From: Microbotryomycetes sp. JL201 | Taxonomy: Eukaryota > Basidiomycota > Microbotryomycetes | Length of the DNA stretch: 64,000 bases | Assembly (NCBI GenBank): GCA_033819885.1 | Contig: JAQYUZ010000008.1 | Span: 1-64,000 of the forward strand | Direction: 5' to 3' | Part shown: in pieces, positions 21,933 to 33,789 of the stretch | Numbering within the stretch: the stretch's first letter is position 1 | How the letters are laid out: each line of letters starts with the position of its first letter | Notes under the pieces: model-generated | What the model was told of the DNA's origin: nothing | Database searches by the model: none | Seen by the model: the letters and a program-made list of their open reading frames with translations, nothing else | Made by a program: the position numbers and the translations under genes

Positions 21933-22530
21933 TCATGCGTTCTCTTCCGGAATGTTAAACTTCTTTTTCTGCTCTGCGAGTTCGCGCTCACGTCTTGCCA
22001 AGTCTGCCTTGTTTGCTTCACGTTCCGGCTTGTGGTACAAGACTACGAGGTATCTTTCCTGCAAGTGGAAGCCGTTAAGGTGATCAAACGCTTGCTTGGC
22101 CTGAGCAGTCACAAAACACGCGTCAGCATGACGACAAGCACAGGAGAGGTACAAGTCAGGGCAAAACACACATCCACCAGATCCTCAAACACGACGAAAG
22201 CAGTTCCTCGAGTCTTTGGGCTGTTGCCTAGCCGGATCTGCCTGATTGCGCCATACTTGCCGAACAGATCGTACAAGTCATCGCCCCTTGTCTTATAGTT
22301 GAGGTTCTGTTCACAGCGGTCATATCACAGTCAGCTGCTTGCGCGGCACAGGCTTCTAGGTGACCCAAGTCATAGTGCTCAGGCGCGCCGACTGTTCTGT
22401 CTAGCGGTGATACGCTGCACAAGCGACTCTCGGCCAAATTGGCTTGTCGAGATGCTACACACAGCGTGCTGCTCACCTTGACGAACAGGATGCGGTTGGC
22501 GTCGGGTGGGATCTTGCCGGCAGCAGACAT
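21933..22530 (-). CDS. SF3B6: SF3b subunit p14 (SF3B6)
   Basis: Branch-point-binding RRM protein of the U2 snRNP SF3b complex. Three exons: complement of 21933-22100, 22172-22306 and 22477-22530 (357 nt, 118 aa). The protein starts [18 protein letters not shown] (RNP2-like strand), then [20 protein letters not shown], the RNP1-like strand [20 protein letters not shown], and the p14-typical end [12 protein letters not shown] with a basic, Lys-rich tail. Length and sequence match the family (about 120-125 aa). The first intron (22307-22476, 170 nt) is long for this window. Divergent from HPM1, with 173 bp between start codons. Confidence 0.95.
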
Positions 22531-22703
22531 GGCAAAGTCGAGCGACGGGAAATGTACAGAGGGAAACAAGAGAGTGCTGCTCAGACGCGAACGTGATTGC
22601 GCTGCAAGTTTCGCGTGGGAGTATCTCGAGGCAGGATGGTATCGGTGGAAACGCAACTTGCGCTTCGTCCGAATCTTTTGCCGCGGCGCAACGCGTCAAA
22701 GCC

Positions 22704-24090
22704 ATGTTTTCATTCTCATTCGTGAGCTGCTTGCAAAACCTTGGGACCGTGAGAGTACACGCCAGGATGGCTGACGACCTCTGCGGCTTCAGGACATTGA
22801 CGAGTCTGAGCTTGACCAAGACCTGGCCCAGTCAGCCGCCTCTCTGCAGCAGCTTGACCTAGCAGAGGACACGAAAGAAGCTTCGACCAGTAACTCCGTG
22901 CCTCATTCAGTCTTGGACCTCACTGAACTGGTTAGTCCTCGCTGGCGCTCTCAGCATCTGCGCCGAGGCCACAAACTCCGAAAGATTAAACATGCTGGCT
23001 GTTGTCGCCAGATTGCATCACTGCCTCCCTCCATCTCGTACTCACCCGTGACCATCAAAACATCGGGCAAGGATATCTCACTTTTGCGCCGAGACTTGTT
23101 TGACGCGCGATTTCAAGTGATCTCTTTGCAAGACGAACACGGTCCGGACGATAACAGCACAAGCAACGACTTCAAGGGCAAGCAGAAAGAGACGTTCGTA
23201 GACAAGGACACGGATCTGGTCAAGGGAGTGTACGAGGGCGGGCTCAAAACGTGGGAGTGCAGTCTTGACCTCGTCAGAGTGGCGGACGAGATGGCTTTCG
23301 GAGGCACAGACGGCTCCGTCAGAGGCCAGAGTATCATTGAGGTCCGTCATTTCCTAGACACTTGTCTGCTCATTTGCTGACTTCGATTCATAGCTTGGTT
23401 GTGGCACGGCTTTGCCCTCATGCTCGATCTTTGCTCGCTTGCTGTCCGAGATCAGACGGAATCCTACCGATCCCGAGAACGTGAAACCAAAGAAGACGAG
23501 GATACACGTACAAGATTACAACAAGCAAGGTTGGTTAGAATCTAGTTTCTAGTGCCATCGTCACGAGCTGACACAGGCGCGACTCCGACGGCGCAGTCAT
23601 ATCGCTCATTACGCTGCCCAACATCCTTTTGACGTTCGCACAACACCTCACAACCCCTGCAAATGCACCCGACGCAGATGAAGACGCACACGTGCCGTCA
23701 CCGGGCGAGCTGGAAGTCACTCCCCAGTTCCTCGACATGTTTCAAGATTTGCTCAATCGCGAGAACGTCGAGCTCGTCTTTTCCGAGGGAGACTGGGCTG
23801 ACTTCGTCAAGCAAGGCATCGACAAGTATGACGTCGTGTTGACGAGTGAGACTGTTTACTCGCTCGACTCGTTGCCCCCTCTATTGGATGTCTTACAGGC
23901 TTCAAGTCGATGCGACACGGTGTGTCTGGTCGCAAGTAAGCGGATTTACTTTGGTGTGGGTGGAGGTGAACTCGAGTTTAAACGGCAAGCGGAAGAGAGA
24001 GGTTGCCGAATCGAGACAGTGTGGCCAAAGGACGACGCCACGAGTAGAGGCGTAGCGCGCGTTGTGATGCAGTGTATATGGCCGCAATAG
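22704..24090 (+). CDS. HPM1: Protein-histidine N-methyltransferase (Hpm1/METTL18)
   Basis: Class I SAM-dependent methyltransferase; the yeast enzyme methylates a histidine of ribosomal protein uL3. Five exons: 22704-22721, 22793-22930, 23012-23341, 23394-23529 and 23597-24090 (1116 nt, 371 aa). The first exon encodes only MFSFSF, matching the family's MSFSF-like start. The SAM-binding motif is IIELGCGTALPS, followed by VQDYNKQVISLITLPNI. The diagnostic C-terminal motif is VASKRIYFGVGGGELEFK. The KGVYEGGLKTWECSLDLV segment is the conserved pre-motif. Its stop lies 11 bp from the convergent NPR3 stop. Confidence 0.92.
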
Positions 24091-24101
24091 GTGCGCGGCC
24101 G

Positions 24102-26557
24102 TCATTGATGGTGGAACAGAATCAGATGGCTCTCGAATGTTGAAAGCACGATGCGCAGATCGCGTCGCGTAAAGCCCGTGCGATGTCGGATCTCATCCAG
24201 GTGATGTGCTCCGTTGAACATGCGTACCACTTTCTCGAACCTCTGAACGGCGTGCTTGTCCTTGTCGCGACATATTTCATCAATCCACTTGCGCTCGAGC
24301 GCTGTCGGTCTTCCGGGCTCGACGATCACACTGGTTCCCTTTTCGATATCTTCCGGACGCTGACTTGATTGACTAGAAAACGTTGTCCCAGAGTACGCAC
24401 GAGACAAGTCCGTCTTTCGTCTTGCAGCTTGCAGCAGTCGATTCCCGCTCTGCTGTGACCTGGACATGAGCGCAGAAGGTGGAGGGCTGCCACTGAACGC
24501 GGAACCAACGATTGACATGTTTTTGGTGTCTGCCAGATCGATTTTTGAACTCGTTCGTGATTTCTCGCCATAACTCGTTTCGCTTGGACTCTGTCGCCCA
24601 CCGTCGCTTGCATTTGAAACATCGTCTCGATGTCCTTTCTGATTCGAGTGGCTCCACTTGAGCATCGCAGCCTTTTTGACCTCTTCCGAAATCATGACAC
24701 GAACGTACGTGCGCTGCTTCTCGAGCACGTCATTCTGCAGCAGCCAAACGAGCGCCTGAAAGTACATCGGCCTGAGAGTTGGCGTCTTCGTCGTCAGATT
24801 CGAGAAAGACTCGCGGGGATGCAGCCGTGACAATATCAAAGGCAGAGGCTGAAGCGTGGGGAAAGCCGCTGCAAAAGCTCGCGCACGCTCTGGCAGTCTG
24901 TGCATTCTCAACATGCGTTAATTCAATTGAGCAGTTTCGGAGGAATGCTGATCGACTCACGTCGACATGTCAAATTCTCGTCTGACGGCGTAAGCGCTTC
25001 TGAGTGAGACGACATCCACGACTTTCGCCTTGCGCCAGTGTACAAGGTGCTGCACGACGGTGCTGAGCGTGCCGTCCTGGCCATTGAGATCGAGCAGCGT
25101 TTCGTACTCGGCGAAGCTGACCACCAACTGTGTCAGCCACAGGCAAAAATGACAAGCTTTATTTCTGACCTGAGCGTAGGACTGCAGATGTCGAGAAAGC
25201 GCCACAAAAGTGACCCCTCTTCGACACTGCGCTGCATATCGTCCGTGTCCTCGAGAGGCAAAAGTGTTTGCCAGGGCTGAAACCGAACTGGAGGTCGCTG
25301 CCTCATCTTGGAAAACAAGGGCGGAGGTCTCTGCTTTTGGTAAGGCTCATGCGATGGAGACGGCGGCCGAGCGTCGTCGTCATTCGTGTCTATCTCTGTC
25401 GTAGGTACGAGCGCGCTCTCGCTCCAATGGCGCTCGAACAAGTCCAATTCGTCTTCGACTGCAACCTCACCGCGCAGCAGAACCTGCACGGGAAGAGAGC
25501 CAAACGAGACGTTTGCTGGTTGTCGGTGCTTGAGTGCCGAAAACAATTGGTTCAGGGCTGTGACGAGGTCCGAGACGCTTGAAAGTGCTTCAATTCTCTC
25601 GTGATCTTCAAGTGCTTTCCCTTTGAGCTTGTCGTGAGCTTTGCGCAACTTGGCCGCCTCCTTGCCGAGCCACCGTTCTCGTTTTTCGAGCGCTTTGAGA
25701 TTGGCTGTGATAGGAATGACTACGTCCTTGTAGTAACCTTCTAGGTGACTGGACAGGTGCGAGTCTGGTGGCGTGTCGACAACGCACACAAAGTTGAAGG
25801 ACGAGAGCCTGCCTTCGCCGTGGATCGAGCCATGAGACTGTTGAGACGAGGTTATGGACGCCAATGGCTGCAGCGTGTTGGTTGAAGACATTGACCGAGA
25901 CAGCGGCACCCTTGCTGACGGGAGGCGGCCGCGTGATGATGATCTCGATCTGCTGCTAGAGCGTGAGCTATCCGAGCTCGCTCGTGACGGCAGCTGAGGC
26001 TGATCCACGTCAAGCTGATGTCCGGCACCTGTACGAGACTTCGCTCTGCCTCGACTCTCATCGGCGTCCGTTCCTGGCTTGTTCTGAGTCGTCAAAGGTT
26101 CATCCTTGTCGCCAAGCCAGACTGGATGGCCAACGAACGCCAAGTGGTCGACGACGAGCTCGAAGGGCTGATCGCAAAGCTCGCGACTTGGACTCAGCAA
26201 AGCTGCCAGGACGCTCGAGGGGAAAGCAAGATACGAGTCGGCTACAGCGGCCCCCTCGTCTGCGCCAGCGTTCTCGCCAAAGTCGCTGTCGTCCGAGCTG
26301 GACGAGTCTGACGCGGCGGACGAGTCGTAAGACTCTGGAGTTGACACGCCACTCGCGTGCTTGCCCACAGCGTGCTGGCGGCGTGCGTGGTGCGAGCGCC
26401 TGGCGCGGCCTGTGGTCGACGAGGACGGATACACGGGCACAGAACTGCGGGGCACGGCGTGCGGCTGGGGCGGATACGCGTACACGACATCTGCACCCCT
26501 CGATGATTTCGCAACGACCATAAAGGCTAGCAGCGAGTCGGCCCGGGCGCCGGCCAT
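24102..26557 (-). CDS. NPR3: Npr3, SEACIT/GATOR1 subunit
   Basis: Nitrogen permease regulator 3, part of the SEACIT (GATOR1) GAP complex that switches off TORC1 at the vacuole on amino-acid starvation. Start ATG 26557; the N-terminal longin-like region begins SLLAFMVVAKSSRGADVVYA and contains the Ser/Asp-rich insertion (SDSSSSDDSDF) usual in fungi. Core motifs include LSSFNFVCVVDTPPDSHL, GYYKDVVIPITANLKALEKR, FGSLPVQVLLRGEV and, near the C-terminus, TPTLRPMYFQALVWLLQNDV with a final winged-helix segment (DEIRHRTGFTRRDLRIVL). At least two introns lie between 24915 and 25160. Frames on either side carry clear Npr3 sequence. Head to head with the DAAO gene, consistent with a shared nitrogen-responsive promoter, though no regulatory site was identified. 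Confidence 0.92.
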
Positions 26558-26635
26558 GGCGCCTCACGTGACCTCGAAACGGGCGCAAAGCAACTCTCGC
26601 CTCCCTTCGCACGAGCCAGGACCACACTCTCCAGC
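26558..26635. promoter_or_regulatory. Shared promoter, NPR3 / DAAO
   Basis: The 78 bp between the two start codons must contain both 5' regions. Both products relate to amino-acid and nitrogen use, so co-regulation is plausible, but I see no clear GATA cluster in so short a stretch. Confidence 0.45.
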
Positions 26636-27828
26636 ATGCCTCGCGCAATCGTCATCGGAGCAGGTCAGCGTTCAGCAGGCAATAATTCGCACAGTTGGGC
26701 TGACTCGAGCGAATTGACTCGCACAGGCGTCGTCGGCCTGTCGACGGCCATCACACTGCAAGAACGAGGCTGGAAGGTCGACATTGTCGCAAAGCACATG
26801 CCAAATGACCCCAAGACGACCGAGTACACGTCCCCATGGGCCGGTGCACACCACGTGTCGGTGGCGACAGGCGCAGACATGCGACTTCATGGTCAGTCTG
26901 GACGACCATCCAGCGACGCGACCGAAACTGATCGCTTGTCCACACAGAATTCGACAAAGAGACTTTCAGAGTCATGTCAGACTTGATCAGGGCTGATCCG
27001 TCTGTGCCTCTCAATTTCTTGAAGCAAATTGAATACCGCGAAGGTCCGCCGCCGACAGACGAGGACGATCAGATGTCACTTTTCGCAAGATTCTATCCAG
27101 ACTTTCGTAGGCTGGAGCCTCGTGAACTCGTGCCCGGCACGCAATACGGCGCAAGCTTTCAGTGCATACAAATCGATACGCCAGCTTATCTGCCTTGGCT
27201 TGTTACCAAGTTTGCCACCAACGGGGGACGCCTGCATCGAGCGACATTGCAAAGTCTGCAAGACGTGCAGTCGATCTTTCCTCACAACTCCGTCGACGTC
27301 ATCGTCAACTGTACTGGCCTGGGAGCGCGACACTTGGTCAGCGACGAGGACGTCTTCCCAACACGGGGGCAGCTCGTCATCATTCGCGCTCCATGGATCA
27401 CTGAAGGCAGGACAAGGCTCGGAAAAGGGGTCTACACCTACACCATCCCACGCAGAAATGGCGATGTCGTCCTCGGAGGAAGTGCCAACGCTAACGAGAC
27501 GGATCCTCAGCCTTGGCCTTGGTTGACAGAACAGATCAAACGACGCTGTCTCGAGCTCCAGCCAGAATTGTCACCTCCAGAGAAGCGCAAAGGTGGTACA
27601 ATTGAAGACCTCGATGTCAAAGAGCTCGCATGTGGATTGCGGCCGACCAGGAAAGGTGGCATCAGGCTGGAAATCGATCCCGAGCCGGTCCATGTGGGCA
27701 ATATATCTGTGCCATTAGTGCATTGCTACGGACACGGCGGTTATGGCTACCAGTCATCGTGGGCCTCTGCACGAGTGGCGGCGGAGCTCGCGGAACAGGC
27801 TTTGAAGCCCCAGCGAGCTCGTCTGTAG
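26636..27828 (+). CDS. DAO1: D-amino acid oxidase
   Basis: FAD-dependent peroxisomal enzyme that oxidises D-amino acids to 2-oxo acids, ammonia and hydrogen peroxide. Three exons: 26636-26663, 26727-26891 and 26948-27828 (1074 nt, 357 aa). The Rossmann dinucleotide-binding motif is split by intron 1 (VIGAG joined to VVGLSTAI). Family motifs: YTSPWAGAHHVS, VIVNCTGLGARHL, YTYTIPRRNGDVVLGGS, LACGLRPTRKGGIRLE with the substrate-carboxylate Arg, and the signature VHCYGHGGYGYQSSWASA. The last three residues, ARL, fit a C-terminal peroxisomal targeting signal (PTS1). Length and motif order match fungal DAAO. Confidence 0.95.
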
Positions 27829-27938
27829 GGTTGGGAAGCTTCGTTGATATGATACTTCGGAGTACATTCTTTATTCTGGAGCTTGTTGTTTCCAATTTGG
27901 CAATCTGAACAGGCGACAGGCATCCTTGCCGGCATACC

Positions 27939-30102
27939 ATGTCGGGCGCACCCGTCGCGTCAGGCAGCTATGTACCGTACAACAAGGCCAAGCGGGCCTC
28001 AACAGCGTCCATGCCAGGTGCAGGACGCGCTTCGCCTGTCACGCAACCAGGCGGCTTGAGCGCGCCGCGTAGTCCCTCGCCAACAAAAGGAGCAGCTCAG
28101 CCTGTGACAATCCAGTCTCCAAAGCCTCAGAGATCAGTTGCGAGCTTGAACGGACAGTCTGTATCGGCGGTTGCGAGCTCATCGCCGTCGTCATCGGTCG
28201 CAGCGCGCAGTCCAACTATTCATACACCCCTCCCAGCTTGGCATACCGAACACTTTAAGTCTGCATCTGGCTCACAAACGCCATTGCCTTTCCAGAATGT
28301 CTCGCCTGGCTCTTCGCCCTTTGTCACACCTCGTCGAGGCCAGTCTCCTGTCAAACAGGCAGACGAAGCTCACAGACTAGGACAATATGAAACTGGCTCG
28401 CCTAGAACTCGTAATGTCAAGGCTCCGTACCACTCGTCCTTCCAACCTCAAGGAGTTCGAAGAGACCGGACAGATGACTTTATGGACCGTCGAAAGAACA
28501 AGGCTGAAGGCAAGAAACTCGAAGAAGGCAGATTAGGTCGTAGATTGGAAAAGGTACAGTGTCGCGGCTCTGCGAGCATCTTCAAGATCGCTGACGATGG
28601 AAGAACTCGTGACAGCTTGTGGCCTTGCATTTTCCCCCGCCGCGGGAAACGAAAGAACTTCCAGCGGAGCGCAAAACATCCTCCACATTGTCTGAAATCG
28701 CAGCCTTTGGCCAAAGTCTAAGAGGCAGAACAGCAAAGGAGCTTTGGTCGTCAGTGGCAAACTCTAAAGGCGAAGTCGACCGTGGTGAGCTTGGACGGAC
28801 GATGTCATCACGGTGTGAGAAAAGCTGAGACCGAGTGCGGATTGCGTGAATTAGCCGAACAAAGAATTGTAGCCTGGCAGGAGGACGCTGAAGCAACAAG
28901 GTGCCCGATCTGCTCTGCCGCATTTGGGCTCAAGACTCGACGACACCACTGCAGGCTCTGTGGTAGAGTTGTCTGCTTTCTACCGCCCACGTCACCAGCT
29001 CCGGTCAATATTACGCCGCTCACGGCCGAAACACGAGCCCCACCAGCGCCGGTTCGGCCAGAACGATGTTCGACGTTCTTCACGGTCGAGTACGAAGGAC
29101 AAGGCACAGCCGAAAAGTTGCCCGTCGGCGTCATTCATGAGGTCGAACCCGCTGAGACAGAATCTGCTCTGACCGCGTTCGAGAAGGCCTCCGCAAAGCC
29201 AAAGGACGAGCGCAAAAAAGTTCGAGTGTGCCGCGAATGTTTGAACATAGTACTGTGAGTCTTTCTGGTTGTACAACCTGCCATGACTGACTTTTTACCG
29301 CATTCAGCCGACAGCAAATGAAGACGTTGCCGGTGCGAACACCCACCTGGTTGAAGCTGTACGAGGTCCTGGTCCAGCTTGAGAAAGAGATTGAAGCAGT
29401 GCTGCCCGAGTTCCAAGAACTCGTGCTCGGTCTGCAGTAGGCTGCTGCAAGGAAGTTCCTCAGATGGACATTTATCGCTGACGTGCCCTTTGTCACTTTT
29501 GCAGAAAGCCTGCGATGAACCATTCGCAGCCGTCAGCTCCGGCCGCGGAGTCAATGCGGAAGCGCTTATTGACGAGCTTGGCATCGTACGACACTTTGTC
29601 GAAGCGTGTGCGCGAGTTGCCGCTCAATGAAGGCAGCTTGCCCGGCGGTTCGCAAGACAGACTTCAAAGGGCGATTGCGACAAGGGCGAGCATGTTTTTG
29701 AGTGAGAAATTGGCATTGCTGAGAAGCTTGGGAGACATTGAAGAGCAAGCGACTGGTCGTGCAAAGGCACAGGCTCAATCTTCACATGCGGTCAAGTCAT
29801 TGGCGAGCCTGCTCGCGGATGACAAGGGTGCACCGAGCACTGCGGCGATCAACGAAAAAGTTGGAGCCGAGCTAGAGGCTTCGGCCAAGCTGTCTGTCCT
29901 TCTAGAGTGAGCTCTATAGGCGAAGATGTCGGGAAAGCCGCGCTGACGAAAATTGGCAAATCTCGATAGACAAGAGGCGTTGGTGAGATCATACGTGGAA
30001 GATGCCAATGCGAGACGGCAATTTGAGGACGCCGCAAGCTTGAAGGCCAGTCTCAACGAACTTCAAGAAGAGATCCGAGCGATTCGGGCCACTTTAGCCT
30101 GA
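27939..30102 (+). CDS. PEP7: Vac1/Pep7 (Rabenosyn-like) FYVE Rab effector
   Basis: Endosomal tethering factor that binds PI3P and Rab5-type GTPases for Golgi-to-endosome and endosome fusion. Exon 1 from ATG 27939 encodes about 200 disordered Ser/Pro residues. A small exon gives LRGRTAKELWSSVANSKGEV, then the FYVE-type zinc finger (CPICSAAFGLKTRRHHCRLC, GRVVCFLPP, ERCSTFF, VRVCRECLNIV) with a Pro-rich insertion between the third and fourth zinc pairs. After that come helical coiled-coil segments (TWLKLYEVLVQLEKEIEAV; SMRKRLLTSLASYDTLSKRV) and a C-terminal helical Rab-binding-like end (LNELQEEIRAIRATLA). At least five GT-AG introns. The family call rests on FYVE plus the QQM and YDxLSKRV helices typical of Vac1/rabenosyn. 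Confidence 0.88.
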
Positions 30103-30212
30103 CTTTCAAGCATAGCCTGACTTTGAAGCAGAGCTGCTATGAAATTCAAGCTTGACGACCTCAATCTATCAGTCTCAATATCCACATGAATAACGTCGAG
30201 TCAAGCGGACAT

Positions 30213-31132
30213 TCAGAACGACATTTCGCCCTTGAACACCTCTGCCGGCAGAGATTGAGTTTTGCTGAGGCCGCGGCGGCCAGCGAGCGTTCGTCCGATA
30301 GGCGCATTGAACGACAGTCGAGGTACGTCATCCTTGATCTCTTCGTCTTCGATGTCTGTCAGCGCCATCTCCTCGTCGTCGTCTTCCGCTGCAGGCGCTT
30401 CATCATCATCGAGACTGCGCTTGTTGAGGCGAGACGTGATGGTGCGTGTCGTGCCTCGCGTCGTCGCAGATCCCTGAGAGTCTTCGTTGTTGGTATCCTC
30501 AGACACGGGGAAAGCAAAGCGTGTGGATGACGACGTTCCGAAAGCCTCGTCTGGATCAAAGCCGTCCATGTCATCGTCCTGGCCGAGACCCGGCGTGGCA
30601 AAGCTTGTTTCGCGCGTCAAATCTCCTGCTTGCGCGTTGGCAAAGCTCGTCGACCTGCTGTGGGCATGTGCGTCCGAGCTAGCGATTGAACTGGTCTCCC
30701 ACATTGGCTGTAGCTCCCGAGCTCGATACTCTTGTCCAAAAACCGCTTGTAGTGTGTCTTGAGACGATTGAAACGTGCTCCGTATTGTAGCAGATGGACC
30801 ATTCGAGAATGACAAGACTGGTTCTGATCTTGTGGCTGCGAGCGCTCGTCTCGGCGTTTGCGCACTCGTGAATCCGTTTGAGACCGCTGGGCAGATCGGC
30901 AACGACGAGTCCAAAGTCAGTGGGTCGTCATGTGCTTGAAAATATGTGGCCCAGGCTGACCGAAGCGGGCCTTGAGAGCGGATTGACGGATCTGGTCATT
31001 CCATTCTGTAGACAACGCGCGCTGGAACGAGCCGCGAGCTTCGCTATGGTCATTCCCGGCGATATCAAACTTTGTCACGGCATCCTCGGCTGCCAGCGAT
31101 GGCTTCTTGCTCGGGGACGGGACCGTCGCCAT
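30213..31132 (-). CDS. Disordered acidic protein, unknown function
   Basis: Two exons: complement of 30213-30886 and 30961-31132 (846 nt, 281 aa), intron GT-AG of 74 nt, phases agree. ATG 31132 is the first in-frame ATG; upstream in-frame codons lack ATG. The N-terminus has MATVPSPSKKPSL and a helical patch (ALSTEWNDQIRQSALKARF). The middle is Ser/Thr-rich. The C-terminal third is strongly acidic (DDDEAPAAEDDDEEMALTDI) followed by FNAPIGRTLAGRRGLSKTQS. It looks nuclear, but I know no family. Converges with Vac1 (110 bp). Confidence 0.6.
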
Positions 31133-31568
31133 CGTGGCGCCAGACGAAAGCGACAAACGCGTCGAGGCGCGTCGACGCGTCCAGGTTCAAGATGGGCCCC
31201 CGTCGCTTGCACAATGCGTGCCGGAACAAAGTGTCACCTGATGTTGGTTTGTGTTGTTGCGCGCTCTAGCTAGCTGGAGCTTCTGGCGGATTACACTTTG
31301 CAAACGTCAATGTTCAAGACCCGTCTCACTCTCGGTATCCGCACAATCCAGCTTAATTGTCCCCTCACCACAAATCTCGCACCTCTTGCATAGCAACCGA
31401 TACAGGCTCACGCCAAGGTGCTAGCCACTCGCTGTGCACGACACGGCTCTGACGACATCATGTGAGTGCGCCACGCACGCTCTGCCTGGTCACCGCACGA
31501 CCGTCGACAGCACACACTGACGCCAGCCTGCTTCGATTGCCTTCAGGGCTCCTCCTGCTGCACCGAAC
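31133..31568. other. Divergent intergenic region
   Basis: Between start codons of the acidic protein (minus) and the disordered zinc-knuckle protein (plus). No convincing ORF or RNA; presumed bidirectional promoter and 5' UTRs. Confidence 0.5.
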
Positions 31569-33466
31569 ATGACGCTGCAGGAGCGCATCGCTCGACTGAA
31601 CCTCGGCTCGTCATCAGCCAACCCAGAGCCGCAAGCGAATCCGAGGACGACAGGCGCCCAAGGACGCATCGGCGACAAAATCAAAAAGTTCCAAGAAAAG
31701 GCAGAAGATCAGCCGCTCTTGCCGGAAGCGCCGTTCGGGCTTGGCGTCGGGAACCGCAAGCCGAGTGGTGCTGACTCGCGAGGCGCAGACAAGGGTCGTG
31801 TCGTCAGCCTCGGCGGCGGCAGGGCAGCCGTACCGATAGAGAGCATCAAATCGTCGCGCAGCGTCAGCGGGGGCTACGCCGGAATCCCTCCCAGTGCTCG
31901 AGAAGCTCCGAGTGGCGCACCTGCTTCGGCCGCTTCATCTCGCAGCGCATCGTCACAAGGCATGAGCGCAGATACATCAGACGTAGCACTCGATTTCACT
32001 ACACAAGAAAGTGTGCCACAGTCGTCTCCGGTCGCTGTGTCTTACAAGGCAGAAAGGCCGGACCTTTATTTGACGGCTAAAGCAAGCACGCCGTCGGTTA
32101 GGTCCGTTTCGAGCATGGACGTTGAAGGAGGTAGCTACACAAGCGAGAGAGGACCTGACCCAGATTCGATCAGTATCGACGTCAACCAGGAGACTTCACC
32201 GCTGTCTTCCCCCGTGCTTACCGGCATTGTTTCTACGACACCACCTGCTGGCGATCAGGGTATGCTGTCCCCTACTCCGGCAGCCGCTTTGCAGAGCAAA
32301 GGCCCCGTGAGCGCCCTGAAGGCACCCGTTCGGTCCTCACCCTCGAGCGTTTCTGTCTCCTCGCTTGCGGTAGAGATCGGGGACGATTCGACGGATCATA
32401 CCAAGTCAGAGCAAGATCCAAGCACCCCGAAAGAGGAAAGCGCCATGACGGACACTGTCGTCCTCGAAAATGACGGCAAGCTTTCCGAAGAAGAGCTCGA
32501 GCGGAGACGCATTGCCGAAACGAATGCCGAATTGAAAAAGTACGAGGACGAGCCGCTGGATGTTGCAGCACCGCCCTTCATCGAGCAGTCCCAGCGCGAC
32601 CAACAGGACTCGGCTTCCTCGCAGCCGGTTATGCCAACATGGTCTGAGCAATCGCCGCAGCGCGAAGAAGACGGGTATGGCAACATCATTGACGACCTGA
32701 CTGACCATGAGCCCAAGATCAAATGCTCAGACTGCAACGCCGACATTGCCATGACAGAGTGAGTGCAGATTGGCCGAAACCTCGAGTGGTGAGCTGATTG
32801 CAGTCGGAAACGGAAAGGCTTGCCGAGCATAATTGCTCAAATGTTGAGGCGACCGATCAGGCAATGCTAGGCAGCCCGGCGACTCCTCAGCAAGAGTCCG
32901 TCATCGAAAGCAAACTTCCGGATGTCGCGAGCGGGAACGCCGTAGCCACGCCAACGCCATCGTCGCCGGCCGTGCCAGCCGTCGGCGCTGGAGAAGCAAA
33001 TTTGGGTGAGACATCTCGTATCGACGCCTTCGTACCTCAGACAGAGGCTCTAGTACCGGATGATGTTCTCGACATGTACAACGATGACGAAGAAGCCGAG
33101 CCGACATCGAACAATCCCGCGCATGACGTGTCTGCGACTGCAAGCTTGCCTCAGGATGTTAACGACGAAGATGAGCCGCACGGCGTCGCCTCGAGTTTAC
33201 GGGTGTCTGCGCCAAGCGACATGCCGGAGGACGTCATGGATGAGGTTGACGCAGATCAAGTACCACACGAAGCAACATTGGCTCGGTCTCCGAGTGCATC
33301 CGGTCAGAGACGCGTCAAATCCGTACACGAGGCGCGCGGAAGCCCACTTTTCAATGACTCGGAAGACGACGACGAGTACGACGGGGGCAGCGTTGCAATC
33401 GTCAGTCGGACTGTCGCGTCCCATGCTCCTTCTTCAACAACCATGACAAGACAGAGCACAGCGTGA
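31569..33466 (+). CDS. Large disordered protein with small Zn-binding patch
   Basis: Two exons: 31569-32758 and 32818-33466 (1839 nt, 612 aa). It starts MTLQERIARLNLGSS and is almost wholly low-complexity Ser/Pro/Asp/Glu. One exception spans the splice junction: CSDCNADIAMTELAEHNC, a CxxC...HxC arrangement like a single zinc knuckle or half LIM motif. This supports the aaag acceptor at 32817. A short helix precedes it (LSEEELERRRIAETNAELKK). The C-terminus is acidic (FNDSEDDDEYDGG). Motifs of this sort occur in fungal cytoskeletal and polarity scaffolds, but no orthologue is recognised. Confidence 0.72.
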
Positions 33467-33789
33467 CCCGATCGTCTCATTTTCGCATTTTCGCAAAGTA
33501 CTCTCGTTATACTGTGTGCGCTTCTTTTTTCAGCTTGACATACCCTTGCAATTGCGCTTCTCGTTTGATGTCATTGCATATGCTTGTGTGGTGCAACACG
33601 CGGTTGTTAGCCGAGGTTGGCCTCACACCGCGCCGCGGAAGCGTGCGCTGCACGTCCTCCCGACCTACGGCTCGGGCGATACGAGATCGAGGTCGTTGGC
33701 GTGCTAGAGAGGAAGGGAGAGGCTTTGCCGCAGGAGACGTGCTTCTTGGGCGACGCGGAGACGGAACTGCGTAGCCGAGCGCTCAAACA
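33467..33789. other. Intergenic, tandem genes
   Basis: About 320 bp between the disordered-protein stop codon and the SAPS start codon. Open frames here have no domain and no splice support. Expected to hold the 3' UTR and the SAPS promoter. Confidence 0.5.

Noticed and set aside
25963-26523. 186-codon plus-strand frame within NPR3
   Set aside because: Antisense of the Ser/Arg-rich NPR3 coding sequence; composition explains the long open frame.
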